Assembly (NCBI RefSeq): GCF_001305595.1
Contig: NZ_CP012401.1
Span: 2,367,001-2,431,000, forward strand
Direction of reading: 5' to 3'
Origin: Azospirillum thiophilum
Lineage (GTDB): Bacteria > Pseudomonadota > Alphaproteobacteria > Azospirillales > Azospirillaceae
Length of the DNA stretch: 64,000 nucleotides
Below, one piece after another: positions 36,928 through 45,442 of the stretch. Each line of letters starts with the position of its first letter. The first letter of the stretch is position 1. A program made the translations under genes and the position numbers. The notes below the pieces were generated by a model. It saw nothing but the letters and a program-made list of their open reading frames with translations. It did not search any database and had not been told where the DNA came from.

Positions 36928-38022
36928 ATGACTGCCCCAACGAAAGCCGGAAAGCGCATCGGCATCCTGACCAGCGGCGGCGATTGCGCCGGATTGAACG
37001 CGGTCATCCGCGCGGTGGTCCACCGCGCCACCGGCTACGGCTGGCAGGTGCTGGGCATCAAGGAAGGCACCCAGGGCCTGCTCCAGCGGCCGGTGCAATA
37101 CCAGACGCTCGATCTCGGCTCCGTCGACGGCCACATGATGCGCCAGGGCGGCACCATCCTCGGCACCACCAACCGCGGCGACCCCTTCGCCTATCCGATG
37201 CCGGACGGCACGGTGAAGGACCGGTCCGACGAGATCATCGGCGGCTACCGCGAGCTCGGGCTCGACGCGCTGATCGGCATCGGCGGCGACGGCAGCTTCG
37301 CCATCCTGCACAAGCTGGCGCAGAAGGGCGGCTTCCCGATGGTGGGGGTGCCCAAGACCATCGACAACGACCTGGGCAAGACCGAGGTGTCGGTCGGCTA
37401 CGACACCGCCGTCGCCGTGGCGGTGGAAGCGCTCGACCGGCTCCAGCCCACCGCGGCCAGCCATCACCGGGTCATGGTGCTGGAGGTGATGGGCCGCGAC
37501 GCCGGCCATATCGCGCTGGCGGCCGGCATCGCCGGCGGCGCCGACGTCATCCTGATCCCCGAGATCCCCTATTCGATCGAGAGCGTTGCCGCCAAGATCC
37601 AGGACGTGCGCAACACCGGCCGCAACTTCGCCCTGGTCGTCGTGTCGGAGGCGGTGAAGACGCTGGAGGGCACCGGGGTCAAGAAGGTGCTGCAGGGCGG
37701 CGAGAAGCGCTATGGCGGCATCGGCGACTATATCGGCGAGAAGATCGCCGACGCCACCGGGGCGGAGACCCGCGTCACCGTGCTCGGCCATGTCCAGCGC
37801 GGCAGCATGCCGAGCCCGCGCGACCGGCTGATCGCGTCAGCCTTCGGCGTCCATGCCGTCGACCTGATCGCGGACGGCAAGTATGACCGCATGGTCGCCT
37901 GGTCCAACCGCGGGGTCATCGACGTGCCGATCACCGAGGCGATCGAGCATTATTCCTGCGTCGAGCTGGACGGGGCGCTGGTCAAGACCGCCCGCGGCCT
38001 GAACATCAGCTTCGGCGACTGA
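36928..38022 (+). CDS. pfkA: 6-phosphofructokinase
   Basis: 364 residues. GGDGS lies at 119-123, and the catalytic TIDND motif is inside PKTIDND (142-148), with Asp146 as base. Family rule: Gly in GGDGS indicates ATP use, while Lys before TIDND is common to PPi enzymes and to group III ATP enzymes. The combination fits a group III ATP-dependent enzyme, but substrate must be tested. Phosphorylates fructose 6-phosphate. Alphaproteobacteria often lack PfkA, so its presence is notable. It precedes the TIGR02444 gene by 13 bp. Confidence 0.94.
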   Translation: MTAPTKAGKRIGILTSGGDCAGLNAVIRAVVHRATGYGWQVLGIKEGTQGLLQRPVQYQTLDLGSVDGHMMRQGGTILGTTNRGDPFAYPMPDGTVKDRSDEIIGGYRELGLDALIGIGGDGSFAILHKLAQKGGFPMVGVPKTIDNDLGKTEVSVGYDTAVAVAVEALDRLQPTAASHHRVMVLEVMGRDAGHIALAAGIAGGADVILIPEIPYSIESVAAKIQDVRNTGRNFALVVVSEAVKTLEGTGVKKVLQGGEKRYGGIGDYIGEKIADATGAETRVTVLGHVQRGSMPSPRDRLIASAFGVHAVDLIADGKYDRMVAWSNRGVIDVPITEAIEHYSCVELDGALVKTARGLNISFGD

Positions 38023-38035
38023 GGGGACGGGGACG

Positions 38036-38512
38036 GTGGGCGCCAACCCCCTCTGGGACTTCTCCCTGGCCGTCTACGGGCGGCCGGGGGTGCCCGCCGC
38101 CTGCCTGGCGCTCCAGGACCGGCGCGGGGTCGACGTGAACCTGCTGCTGTTCGCCGCCTGGGCCGGGCTGGACTGCGCCGTCCGCCTGTCGGGGGACGCG
38201 CTTTCCAGCATCGATTCGGCGGTTTCCGGCTGGCGCGACGAGGTGGTGCTGCCGCTGCGCGCCCTGCGCCGACGCGCCAAGGTCGAAGACGATGCGTTCT
38301 ATCGTCGCATGAAGGCGGCCGAGCTGGAGGCCGAGCGCGTCCAGCAGGACCGGCTGTTCGCCGCCGCCGCCGCCGCCATCGCCGGTCTGGCGCCGCGGCC
38401 GGGCGGCGGTATCGCGCTCGCCGTCGCCAACATGGCGCTGGTGGTGCCGGGCGGCGACCCGGCGCTGGAGGAACTGGCCGGACAGCTGGCGGAAAGGCCG
38501 GCCGGGGAATGA
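38036..38512 (+). CDS. TIGR02444/DUF2390 family protein
   Basis: 158 residues from GTG at 38036, 13 bp after pfkA, so probably co-transcribed. The N-terminal pattern LWDFSLAVYGRPGVPAACL and DVNLLLFAAWAG identify the family, whose function is unknown. All-helical, soluble. Confidence 0.9.
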   Translation: MGANPLWDFSLAVYGRPGVPAACLALQDRRGVDVNLLLFAAWAGLDCAVRLSGDALSSIDSAVSGWRDEVVLPLRALRRRAKVEDDAFYRRMKAAELEAERVQQDRLFAAAAAAIAGLAPRPGGGIALAVANMALVVPGGDPALEELAGQLAERPAGE

Positions 38513-38544
38513 GCGCCGGCCGCGCCCTATCCTCGCCATCCCCG

Positions 38545-38964
38545 TCAGCGGTTCAGGATCAGTTCGTTCGGATCGCGGGCCACGCTGGAGGTCAGCACCG
38601 GCTTGCCGACATAGAAGGCGCTGCAGCGCTTGCCGCTGACCAGCCGGGTCAGCGCCGCTTCCCATTCGCGGCCCTTGGGGCCGACGATCCGCAGCTTCAG
38701 CTGATCGACGAGCGGATAGAGCTTGAACTGTTCGATCTCGACCGGCTCGGGGGTGGTGACCGTGAAGACCTCCTGCTTCAGGGTCAGGGTCTTGCCGTTG
38801 ATCTCCAGCGTGACGTCCTGCGCCCACGGGCAGCCGTTCGGCTTGGCGCCTTCATTGGCCTGCGCCGGAAAGGCGGCGCCGAGCAGGATGAGCGCGGCAA
38901 CCGGAAGGTGGACCGACCGGAGGGCGATGGTTCTGCAGAATGCCCTGGCTGGGCGGGATGTCAT
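38545..38964 (-). CDS. Secreted/periplasmic hypothetical protein
   Basis: 139 residues from the ATG at 38964, chosen because GAGGAGCGG lies 5 nt upstream and a signal peptide then starts the protein (basic start, hydrophobic VAALILLGAAFP, cleavage likely after AQA). Mature part ~100 residues, beta-rich, with Cys in CPWAQDV and KRCSAF that could form a disulfide. No family recognised. Confidence 0.82.
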   Translation of the reverse strand: MTSRPARAFCRTIALRSVHLPVAALILLGAAFPAQANEGAKPNGCPWAQDVTLEINGKTLTLKQEVFTVTTPEPVEIEQFKLYPLVDQLKLRIVGPKGREWEAALTRLVSGKRCSAFYVGKPVLTSSVARDPNELILNR

Positions 38965-39148
38965 AATCCGCTCCTCGATGATCGGCGCGGACAATAGCGA
39001 TGCGTCAGTCTCATGACAATACAGGGAAAATCCTAATCCTGTGACCGTTTGCAACGGTTCCTGACATCGCCTTGCCGGACCGGCGGGGCCGTGCCGGGGT
39101 ATGATCCGGAAACACTGCCCAAACCTTGCCAATCCTGCATGGATTCAG

Positions 39149-40957
39149 ATGGTTACTTTATCCCAGGCCCTGATGATCGCCCTCGACCACCATCAGGCGG
39201 GGCGCGTGGCGGAGGCGGAGGACATCTATCGCCGCATCCTCGGCGCCGACCCGGAATATGCCGACGCGATGCAACTGCTGGGCGTCCTGGCGGCACAGAC
39301 CGGGCGGCTGGAGGAGGCCGGGCGGCGGCTGCGTCTTGCGGTGGCATTGCGGCCCGATGGCGTCGCCGGCCTGTCGAACCTCGCCGGGGTGGCGCAGTCG
39401 GCGGGCGATGCCGGACCGGCCGCACGGCTCTATGGCCGGGCGCTGCGCCTGATGCCCGAACTGGCCGACGCCCATGCCGGGCGCTGCGCCGCCCTGCGCC
39501 GGCTGGAGAGGAACGGGGAGGCGCTTGCGGCATCCGGCCGGGCGCTGGCGCTGGCGCCGGACCATGCCGCCGCGCTGGCGAACCGGGCCGCCGTCCTGCT
39601 GTCCTGCGGCGACCCGCCCATGGCCGAGCGCTGCGCCCGCCGCGCCCTGCGGCTGACCGGCGGGGCGGCACATGCCCAGGCCAATACCCGCGCGACCGCC
39701 CATGCGACGCTGGCGGCGGCGCTCGCCGCCCGGCGCTGCTGGGTGGCGGCCGAGGCGGCGGCGCGCGACGCGCTCGCCGCAGGCCATGACACTGGCGACG
39801 CCTGGGAGGTGCTGGGGGCGGCGCTGGCCAAGCTCGGCCGCTTCGCCGAGGCGCTCGACGCCTTCGCCGCGGCGGAGCGGCTGCGCCCCGGTCCCTCGCT
39901 GTGGGCGGCGCGCGGCACCGCGCTGGTCGCCATGGCCCGGCCGGCCGAGGCGGCGGAGGATTTCGCCCGCGCCCTGGCCGAACGGCCGCAGGATGCCGGG
40001 CTGCACTGGAATCTCGGTTTCGCGAGGCTGATGGCCGGCGACTATGCCGCCGGCTGGCCGGAGTTCCACTGGCGCCGGCATGACGATCGCGCCGAGCCGC
40101 CCTGGCGCCACTTCTCCCGGCCGACCTGGCGCGGTGAGCCGCTGGCGGGCCGGACCATCCTGCTCCATGCCGAACAGGGGCTGGGCGACACGCTGCAATT
40201 CCTGCGCTACGTCCCGCTGGTGGCGGCGCTGGGCGGCCGGGTGGTGCTGGAGGTGCAACGCCCGCTGCTGGCGCTGGCGGCGGGGCTGGCGGCGGGGCTG
40301 GAGGAGGTGGCGCAGGTCATCGCCCGCGGCGACCCGCTGCCGCCCTTCGATCTGGAATGCCCGCTGATGAGCCTGCCGCGCGCCTTCGGCACGGTGCTGG
40401 CGGACGTCCCGGCCACGACCCCCTATCTGCGGCCCGACCCGGACCGGGCGGAGCGCTGGCGTCGCCGCCTCGGTCCGGGACCGGCGGCCGGGCAGGAGCT
40501 TCGCGTCGGTCTGGTCTGGGCCGGCAACCCGCGCTTTCCCGGCGACGACCAGCGCTCGCCGCGGCTGGCCGGCCTGCGCGCCCTGCTGGAGGTGCCCGGC
40601 TGCCGTTTCTACGGCTTGCAGATGGGGGAGGGGCGGGCCGACCTCGATGGGGCGGCGCTGCCCGCCAGCTTCACCGATCTCGGGCCGGAGATCGCCGACT
40701 TTGCCGACACCGCGGCGATCATGGCCGGTCTCGACCTCGTGGTGTCGTCCTGCACCGGTCCGGCGCATCTGGCGGGGGCGCTCGGCCGGCCGCTGTGGCT
40801 GGCGCTGCCCTTCTCGCCGGACTGGCGCTGGCTGACCGGCCGTGCCGACAGCCCCTGGTATCCGACCGCCCGCCTGTTCCGGCAGCCGGCGCCCGGCGAC
40901 TGGGGAGCGGTCGCCGGGCGGATGGCCGCCGAACTGGCGGAGGCGGCTCGGCGCTGA
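39149..40957 (+). CDS. TPR protein with C-terminal glycosyltransferase-9-like domain
   Basis: 602 residues from the ATG at 39149; ATG 39101 would add 16 residues. TPR units fill about residues 5-330 (e.g. HHQAGRVAEAEDIYRRIL, ADAHAGRCAALRRLERNGEAL). The C-terminal ~260 residues contain LLHAEQGLGDTLQFLRY, RVGLVWAGNPRF and CTGPAHLAGALGRPLWLAL, as in heptosyltransferase-like GT9 folds fused to TPRs. Probable protein or envelope glycosyltransferase of unknown acceptor. The stop lies in a 14-nt imperfect tandem duplication. Confidence 0.88.
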   Translation: MVTLSQALMIALDHHQAGRVAEAEDIYRRILGADPEYADAMQLLGVLAAQTGRLEEAGRRLRLAVALRPDGVAGLSNLAGVAQSAGDAGPAARLYGRALRLMPELADAHAGRCAALRRLERNGEALAASGRALALAPDHAAALANRAAVLLSCGDPPMAERCARRALRLTGGAAHAQANTRATAHATLAAALAARRCWVAAEAAARDALAAGHDTGDAWEVLGAALAKLGRFAEALDAFAAAERLRPGPSLWAARGTALVAMARPAEAAEDFARALAERPQDAGLHWNLGFARLMAGDYAAGWPEFHWRRHDDRAEPPWRHFSRPTWRGEPLAGRTILLHAEQGLGDTLQFLRYVPLVAALGGRVVLEVQRPLLALAAGLAAGLEEVAQVIARGDPLPPFDLECPLMSLPRAFGTVLADVPATTPYLRPDPDRAERWRRRLGPGPAAGQELRVGLVWAGNPRFPGDDQRSPRLAGLRALLEVPGCRFYGLQMGEGRADLDGAALPASFTDLGPEIADFADTAAIMAGLDLVVSSCTGPAHLAGALGRPLWLALPFSPDWRWLTGRADSPWYPTARLFRQPAPGDWGAVAGRMAAELAEAARR

Positions 40958-40978
40958 TCGTTCAGCGCTGACCGCTTA
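40951..40978. repeat. 14-nt imperfect tandem duplication over two convergent stops
   Basis: GCGCTGATCGTTCA and GCGCTGACCGCTTA are contiguous (11 of 14). They hold the TGA of the TPR gene, a second TGA 14 nt on, and the TAA of the minus-strand lipoprotein gene. Confidence 0.6.
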
Positions 40979-41233
40979 CCGTTTCAGGCCGTCGCCGAAG
41001 CGCGAGCAGTCGTAATCGTCGGTCCCGGCCTCGGCCCGGCCGCCGTTGGAGGTGTTGTAGCGCGGATCGTCGCAGCGGCCGTTGCGGGCATAGGACGAGT
41101 CGGAGCTGCCCGATCCGAACAGCCCGCCGCCGCTGTTGCCGAACATTCCGCCGCCGTTGCCGCCGGTCTGGTTGCAGGCGGCCAGCGCCAGCGGCGCGGC
41201 GGCCAGGATCACAAGGCGAATTGCGGTCTTCAT
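40976..41233 (-). CDS. Small Gly/Ser-rich lipoprotein
   Basis: 85 residues from the ATG at 41233 (GGAAGGG upstream). A lipoprotein signal ends at lipobox LAA-Cys20. The mature part is Gly/Asn/Ser-rich and then contains RNGRCDDPRYN and DDYDCSRFGDG, with two further Cys. Outer- or inner-membrane-anchored, function unknown. Confidence 0.8.
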   Translation of the reverse strand: MKTAIRLVILAAAPLALAACNQTGGNGGGMFGNSGGGLFGSGSSDSSYARNGRCDDPRYNTSNGGRAEAGTDDYDCSRFGDGLKR

Positions 41234-41336
41234 GGGGTGGGTTCCCTTCCGTGTCGAGAGCGAAGACATGTCTTTCCTTCGCTCTCAACAGGGCAGGGCG
41301 GCCGGAAATTCCCGTGACCGCGTACGGCGACCCGTT

Positions 41337-42017
41337 TTATTCGACGGGCTGGAACATGCGGGTTTCGGGATGGATCGCCCACATCTCACCGTTCTCCAGG
41401 TCGAACCACCAGCCATGGATGTGCAGCGTCCCGGCCTCGACCCCCTCGCGCACGAAGGGGAAGGTCATCAGATTCTCGACCGAGGCGCGGACGGCGGCCC
41501 GTTCGATGATCGCCGGGGTGTGCTGCAGCCGCTCGGCGTCGAACTTCTCCTGCTCCGACCCTTCCGGCCCGACATAGGGATCGAGGGCCGAGGCGGCGAT
41601 CGACACCCAGGGGGAGACGAAATCATCCTCGGCCTTCTGTCCGGTGCGCAGCCGGATCAGGCCCTGGATGCCGCCGCACTGGGCATGGCCCAGCACGATG
41701 ATCTCCGACACCTTCAGCGACTTCACCGCATATTCGATGGCGGCCGAGGTGCCGTGATAGCTGCCGTCGGGCTGGTAGGGCGGGACGAGGTTGGCGACGT
41801 TGCGCACGACGAACAGTTCGCCGGGCTCGGCCATCGTCAGCAGGGCGGGGTCGACGCGGCTGTCGGAGCAACCGATCAGCAGCACCTCGGGATGCTGCCC
41901 CTCCGTTACCAGTTGTCGCATGTTCTCGGGACGGCGATCGTAATAGCGGGCGCGGAACGCCCGGATGCCGGCCAGGAGCTGTCGGATGGGTTCGGTGGGT
42001 TTGCTGCTGAAGGGCAT
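41337..42017 (-). CDS. Beta-class carbonic anhydrase
   Basis: 226 residues from the ATG at 42017 (AGGGACAGG upstream); a TTG at 42053 would add 12 residues. Zinc ligands sit in CSDSR and HAQCGG. Other family stretches: GELFVVRNVANLVPPY, TSAAIEYAVKSLKV and HGWWFDLENGEMW. Interconverts CO2 and bicarbonate in the cytoplasm. Confidence 0.95.
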   Translation of the reverse strand: MPFSSKPTEPIRQLLAGIRAFRARYYDRRPENMRQLVTEGQHPEVLLIGCSDSRVDPALLTMAEPGELFVVRNVANLVPPYQPDGSYHGTSAAIEYAVKSLKVSEIIVLGHAQCGGIQGLIRLRTGQKAEDDFVSPWVSIAASALDPYVGPEGSEQEKFDAERLQHTPAIIERAAVRASVENLMTFPFVREGVEAGTLHIHGWWFDLENGEMWAIHPETRMFQPVE

Positions 42018-42151
42018 CTCGGCCTGTCCCTTGTTCCTGCCGGCCGGCGGCAAGGCCGGCCCCGCATCATGGTATCACCAGCGGTATAGCCGCAATGCGC
42101 CCGCGCTCCAAGCGGCCAGTTTCGGCGGTGCAGCGCGGCCCGGACTCCTGT

Positions 42152-42760
42152 TCAGCTTTCGCCCCGGCCACCCTCCCGGGCTTCGCCCCAGCGGCGCAGA
42201 TTGCCGGCATCCAGCCCGAACATATCCAGCACCCGGCCGACCGAATGGTCGACCAGATCGTCGATGCTCCCGGGCCGGGCGTAGAAGGCGGGGACCGGCG
42301 GCGCGATCACCGCCCCCATCTCGGCCAGCGCCGTCATCGTGCGCAGGTGGCCCAGATGCAGCGGCGTTTCGCGCACCATCAGCACCAGCCGGCGGCGTTC
42401 CTTCAGTGCCACGTCGGCGGCGCGGGTCAGGAGGGTGGAGGTGACGCCGCTGGCGATCTCGCTCATCGTGCGGACCGAGCAGGGGGCGACCACCATGCCC
42501 AGCGTGCGGAAACTGCCGCTGGAGATCGCCGCGCCGATGTCGGCGGCGGCATAGCTGACGTCGGCGAGCGCCCTGAGATCCGCCACCTTCATGGCAGTCT
42601 CGTGCGCCAGCGTCACCTCGGCGGAGCGGCTGACGACCAGATGCGATTCGACGCCGATCCGCCGCAGCACCGTCAGCATGCGGATGCCGTAGACCACGCC
42701 CGACGCGCCGCTTATGCCGACGACGAGCCGGGGCGGAACGGATGGGTTGCTGTCGGTCAT
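42152..42760 (-). CDS. ubiX: Flavin prenyltransferase
   Basis: 202 residues. Motifs: VVGISGASGVVYGIRML, the Ser-rich SGSFRTLGMVVAPCSVRTMS, DVALKERRRLVLMVRETPLH and MGAVIAPPVPAFY. It makes the prenylated FMN used by UbiD-type decarboxylases, including the one in ubiquinone synthesis. No ubiD here. Confidence 0.95.
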   Translation of the reverse strand: MTDSNPSVPPRLVVGISGASGVVYGIRMLTVLRRIGVESHLVVSRSAEVTLAHETAMKVADLRALADVSYAAADIGAAISSGSFRTLGMVVAPCSVRTMSEIASGVTSTLLTRAADVALKERRRLVLMVRETPLHLGHLRTMTALAEMGAVIAPPVPAFYARPGSIDDLVDHSVGRVLDMFGLDAGNLRRWGEAREGGRGES

Positions 42761-42840
42761 GGCGGGGGGGCCTTCATGCCCGCCGGCGTTCCCCGCTGGA
42801 CGGACCCTCGGTCCTGCCGGGGACGGCGGCGGGGAATTTT

Positions 42841-42991
42841 ATACCAACGGCTTTTGATGGTGGCCCATCAAAATCCGTTTCCTCAATCGCCGGCGCGGGC
42901 GTGCGCCCGCTTGGCTATCGCGGGCATGGGCCCGCGGGGCCGCAGTCGCGGCCCTCCGGCGGCACTGGTCGATGACCAGTGCCGCCGGTAT
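42841..42991. mobile_element. Palindrome-rich MITE/REP-like block
   Basis: A ~150 bp block starts ATACCAACGGC and ends GCCGCCGGTAT, so the ends form an imperfect terminal inverted repeat (9 of 11). Inside are a 9-bp hairpin TTTTGATGG/CCATCAAAA (42852-42873), several G/C hairpins, and a 15-bp perfect stem with 3-nt loop (42956-42988). It has no coding frame. The right end abuts the trcR stop codon. It looks like a non-autonomous or REP/BIME element; only one copy is visible here. Confidence 0.45.
42956..42988 (-). terminator. Perfect 15-bp hairpin directly after trcR
   Basis: CCGGCGGCACTGGTC and its exact complement are separated by GAT only. It begins 2 bp after the trcR stop on the minus strand. 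There is no T-run, so it could be a 3'-end stabiliser rather than an intrinsic terminator. Confidence 0.5.
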
Positions 42992-43602
42992 CAGTGCGCG
43001 TCTTCCTGTTCGGAATAGCGGTCGTCGTCCTGGTTCTCGCCGTAGCGATCCTCGGATTCCTCCGGCGGACGGGGCACGCCGCCGCGGCGGATGGCGAGCG
43101 CCAGCGCCTCCTCCAGCTCGCGCTGCGAGCAGAGGCCGAGCATCACCGGGCCGCGCGGCTTGATGTTGGCGACGTTCCAGTGGGTGCGGTCGCGCACCGC
43201 GGCGATGGTCGGCTTGGTGGTGCCGATCAGCCGGCAGACCTGGGCGTCCGACAGCTCCGGATGGTGCTTCAGCAGCCAGGCGATGGCGTCGGGCTTGTCG
43301 CCGCGCTTGGTGATCGGGGTGTAGCGCGGACCCTTGGACCGGGAGGCCACCTGCGGCAGGTCGGCGACCAGCAGCCTCAGGCGCAGATCCTGGTTCTTCT
43401 CGCAGCGCTCGATTTCCTGCTTGGTCAGCTGGCCGTTGGCGATGGGGTCCAGCCCCACCATGCCGACCGCGACCTCGCCGTCGGCGATGGCCTGGACTTC
43501 CAGCGAATGCATGCCGCAGAAGGCGGCGATCTGCTCGAAGGACAAGGACGTGTTCTCGACCAGCCAGACGGCTGTCGCTTTCGGCATCAAGGGCAGTGCC
43601 AT
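42991..43602 (-). CDS. trcR: DUF1013 family cell-cycle transcriptional regulator TrcR
   Basis: 203 residues from the second of two adjacent ATGs (43602), with AGGAGG just upstream. Family start MALPLMPKATAVWLVENTSLSFEQIAAFCG, then DGEVAVGMVGLDPIANGQL, KRGDKPDAIAWLLKHHPEL and RLIGTTKPTIAAVRDRTHWN, which suggest HTH-type folds. It is an alphaproteobacterial regulator family linked to the cell cycle. The C-terminus is acidic (about 20 residues). Confidence 0.88.
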   Translation of the reverse strand: MALPLMPKATAVWLVENTSLSFEQIAAFCGMHSLEVQAIADGEVAVGMVGLDPIANGQLTKQEIERCEKNQDLRLRLLVADLPQVASRSKGPRYTPITKRGDKPDAIAWLLKHHPELSDAQVCRLIGTTKPTIAAVRDRTHWNVANIKPRGPVMLGLCSQRELEEALALAIRRGGVPRPPEESEDRYGENQDDDRYSEQEDAH

Positions 43603-43994
43603 CATCCCTCCTGACAACTCTATCACCGGCCGCACCCGCTGGCGGGTGGTGCGGCCGGCCGTTCGATTTATGCGGCGCGGACAGTCTTGCGGTGCTGGGT
43701 GGAGACGCGGCCCCATGGCCGTCGCCGGCCATTTCCGGCCGTCGCCTCGTCCTCGTCACCAAGATATAGGGCGAAAACCGGTCCGCGTAGCCAAGCTCGC
43801 GCAGGCGCACCGGGAAATCCCGGCCGCCTGCTTGCCTCTGCTAACCCGTCTTGGGCGCGCATGGCAAGCCCGACGGCATGGGATCAGTAAAGAAAAGCGC
43901 AAAATACGGTTCTTATACCCTCCGAACCGCCAGTCCCCGGATGGCCGCCCGGCCTTGGTGGATGGCTGTCCGGCCCTGTGGCCGGGCCTTGCGC
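43603..43994. other. Intergenic gap upstream of trcR
   Basis: 392 bp containing the trcR leader and the 3' end region of the quinone oxidoreductase gene. Small frames here (e.g. 43668-43862 minus) lack typical codon use. On the minus strand TATAAG occurs near 43915. No RNA gene recognised. Confidence 0.4.
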
Positions 43995-45011
43995 TCAACC
44001 GGCCTCCGGCCCGACGGCCAGCACGATCTTGCCGATGTGGGTGCTGCTTTCCATCAAGCGATGGGCGTCTTCCGCCTCCTCCAGCGGGAAGACGCGGTGG
44101 ATCTGCGGCTTGATCGCCCCGGACTCCAGCAGCGGCCAGACATGCTCGCGCAGCGCGGCGGCGATGCGGCCCTTCTCCGCCACCGGGCGGGCGCGCAGGG
44201 TCGATCCGGTCAGCGTCAGCCGCTTGGTCATCACCGGCGCCATGTTCAGCGACACCTTCGACCCCTGGAGGAAGGCGATGGATACATGGCGCCCGTCGAC
44301 CGCCATGATCTCGACGTCGCGGGCGATGTAGTCGCCGCCGACCATGTCCAGCACCACGTCGACGCCGCGCCCGCCGGTCGCCTCGCGGATCACGGTGACG
44401 AAATCCTCGGTCCGGTAGTTGATGGCGCGGTCGGCGCCCAACTCCTCGCAGGCACGGCACTTGTCGTCGCTGCCCGCCGTGGTGAACACCGTGGCGCCGA
44501 ACGCCTTGGCCAGCTGGATCGCCGTGGTGCCGATGCCGCTCGACCCGCCATGGATCAGCAGCGTCTCGCCGCGCTTCAGGGCGCCGCGCTCGAACACGTT
44601 GGTCCAGACGGTGAAGAAGGTCTCCGGCACCGCGGCGGCCTCGACCATCGACAGCGGGCCGGGCACCGGCAGGGCCTGCACCGCCGGCACCGCGCAATAG
44701 TCGGCATAGCCGCCGCCGGCCACCAGGGCGCACACCCGGTCGCCGCTGGCCCAGTCCTCCACCCCCTCGCCGATGGCGATGACGGTGCCCGACAGCTCCA
44801 GTCCCGGCAGGTCGGAGGCGCCCGGCGGCGGATCGTAGCGGCCCTGGCGCTGCAGCGTGTCGGGACGGTTGACGCCGGCGGCGGCCACCTCCACCAGGAT
44901 CTCGCCGGGGCCCGGCACCGGGGCGGGGCGGCGGGCAGGGCGCAGCACCTCCGGCCCCCCCGGCTGGGTGATCTCGACGCAGCGCATGCTGTCGGGCAAG
45001 GCGAGGCCCAT
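43995..45011 (-). CDS. NAD(P)H:quinone oxidoreductase (zinc-independent MDR family)
   Basis: 338 residues from the ATG at 45011 (AGAAGGAAAA upstream). GroES-like N-terminus (GEILVEVAAAGVNRPDTLQR) and Rossmann half with HGGSSGIGTTAIQLAKA near residue 147. Lacks the zinc-binding cysteines of alcohol dehydrogenases. Resembles the p53-inducible gene 3/QOR group. NADPH-dependent reduction of quinones is likely; exact substrate unknown. Confidence 0.92.
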   Translation of the reverse strand: MGLALPDSMRCVEITQPGGPEVLRPARRPAPVPGPGEILVEVAAAGVNRPDTLQRQGRYDPPPGASDLPGLELSGTVIAIGEGVEDWASGDRVCALVAGGGYADYCAVPAVQALPVPGPLSMVEAAAVPETFFTVWTNVFERGALKRGETLLIHGGSSGIGTTAIQLAKAFGATVFTTAGSDDKCRACEELGADRAINYRTEDFVTVIREATGGRGVDVVLDMVGGDYIARDVEIMAVDGRHVSIAFLQGSKVSLNMAPVMTKRLTLTGSTLRARPVAEKGRIAAALREHVWPLLESGAIKPQIHRVFPLEEAEDAHRLMESSTHIGKIVLAVGPEAG

Positions 45012-45164
45012 CGGCGGTTTTCCTTCTTCGACGGTTTCGGCCGGTCGCTTGGCAACTCGGCTCGTTGGAATCGTCCCGCCCGAAAGGTAGATTTGCCGCA
45101 CCGGCCTGACAAGGCGAACACGAGCGACGCGGCCGCCACCCGGCCGCGGGGGAGGGGCCAAACC

Positions 45165-45362
45165 ATGAGCATCGACGACCGTTTCGAGGATAGCGAGCCG
45201 CGCAAGGCCAAGCCGGCGCCCAAGGACCTGACCGTGCTGGGCGTGGCCGAGCTCGAGGCCTACATCGCCACGCTGGAGGCGGAGATCGGACGCGCCCGCG
45301 CCGCGATCGCCGCCAAGCAGGCGCAGAAGTCGGCGGCCGAGGCGTTTTTCAAGAAGGGCTGA
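45165..45362 (+). CDS. DUF1192 family protein
   Basis: 65 residues, small conserved alphaproteobacterial protein with LTVLGVAELEAYIATLEAEI and a helical, coiled-coil tail ending FFKKG. GGAGGGG precedes the ATG. Divergent from the quinone oxidoreductase gene. Function unknown. Confidence 0.9.
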   Translation: MSIDDRFEDSEPRKAKPAPKDLTVLGVAELEAYIATLEAEIGRARAAIAAKQAQKSAAEAFFKKG

Positions 45363-45373
45363 CCCCGCAAGGA

Positions 45374-45406
45374 AAAAGGCCCCTTCCCAGTGGGAAGGGG
45401 CCTTTT
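45374..45406. terminator. Bidirectional intrinsic terminator
   Basis: A 15-bp perfect stem (45374-45388 with 45392-45406) bounded by AAAA and TTTT, loop of 3 nt. It serves the DUF1192 gene and the convergent DUF2189 gene. Confidence 0.9.
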
Positions 45407-45442
45407 CCTCGTTGCCGTCGCTTTGTCCGGATGCCGCCCGCC

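Noticed and set aside
43668..43862. 64-residue minus-strand frame between trcR and the quinone oxidoreductase
   Set aside because: No ribosome site, mixed codon use and no family resemblance.
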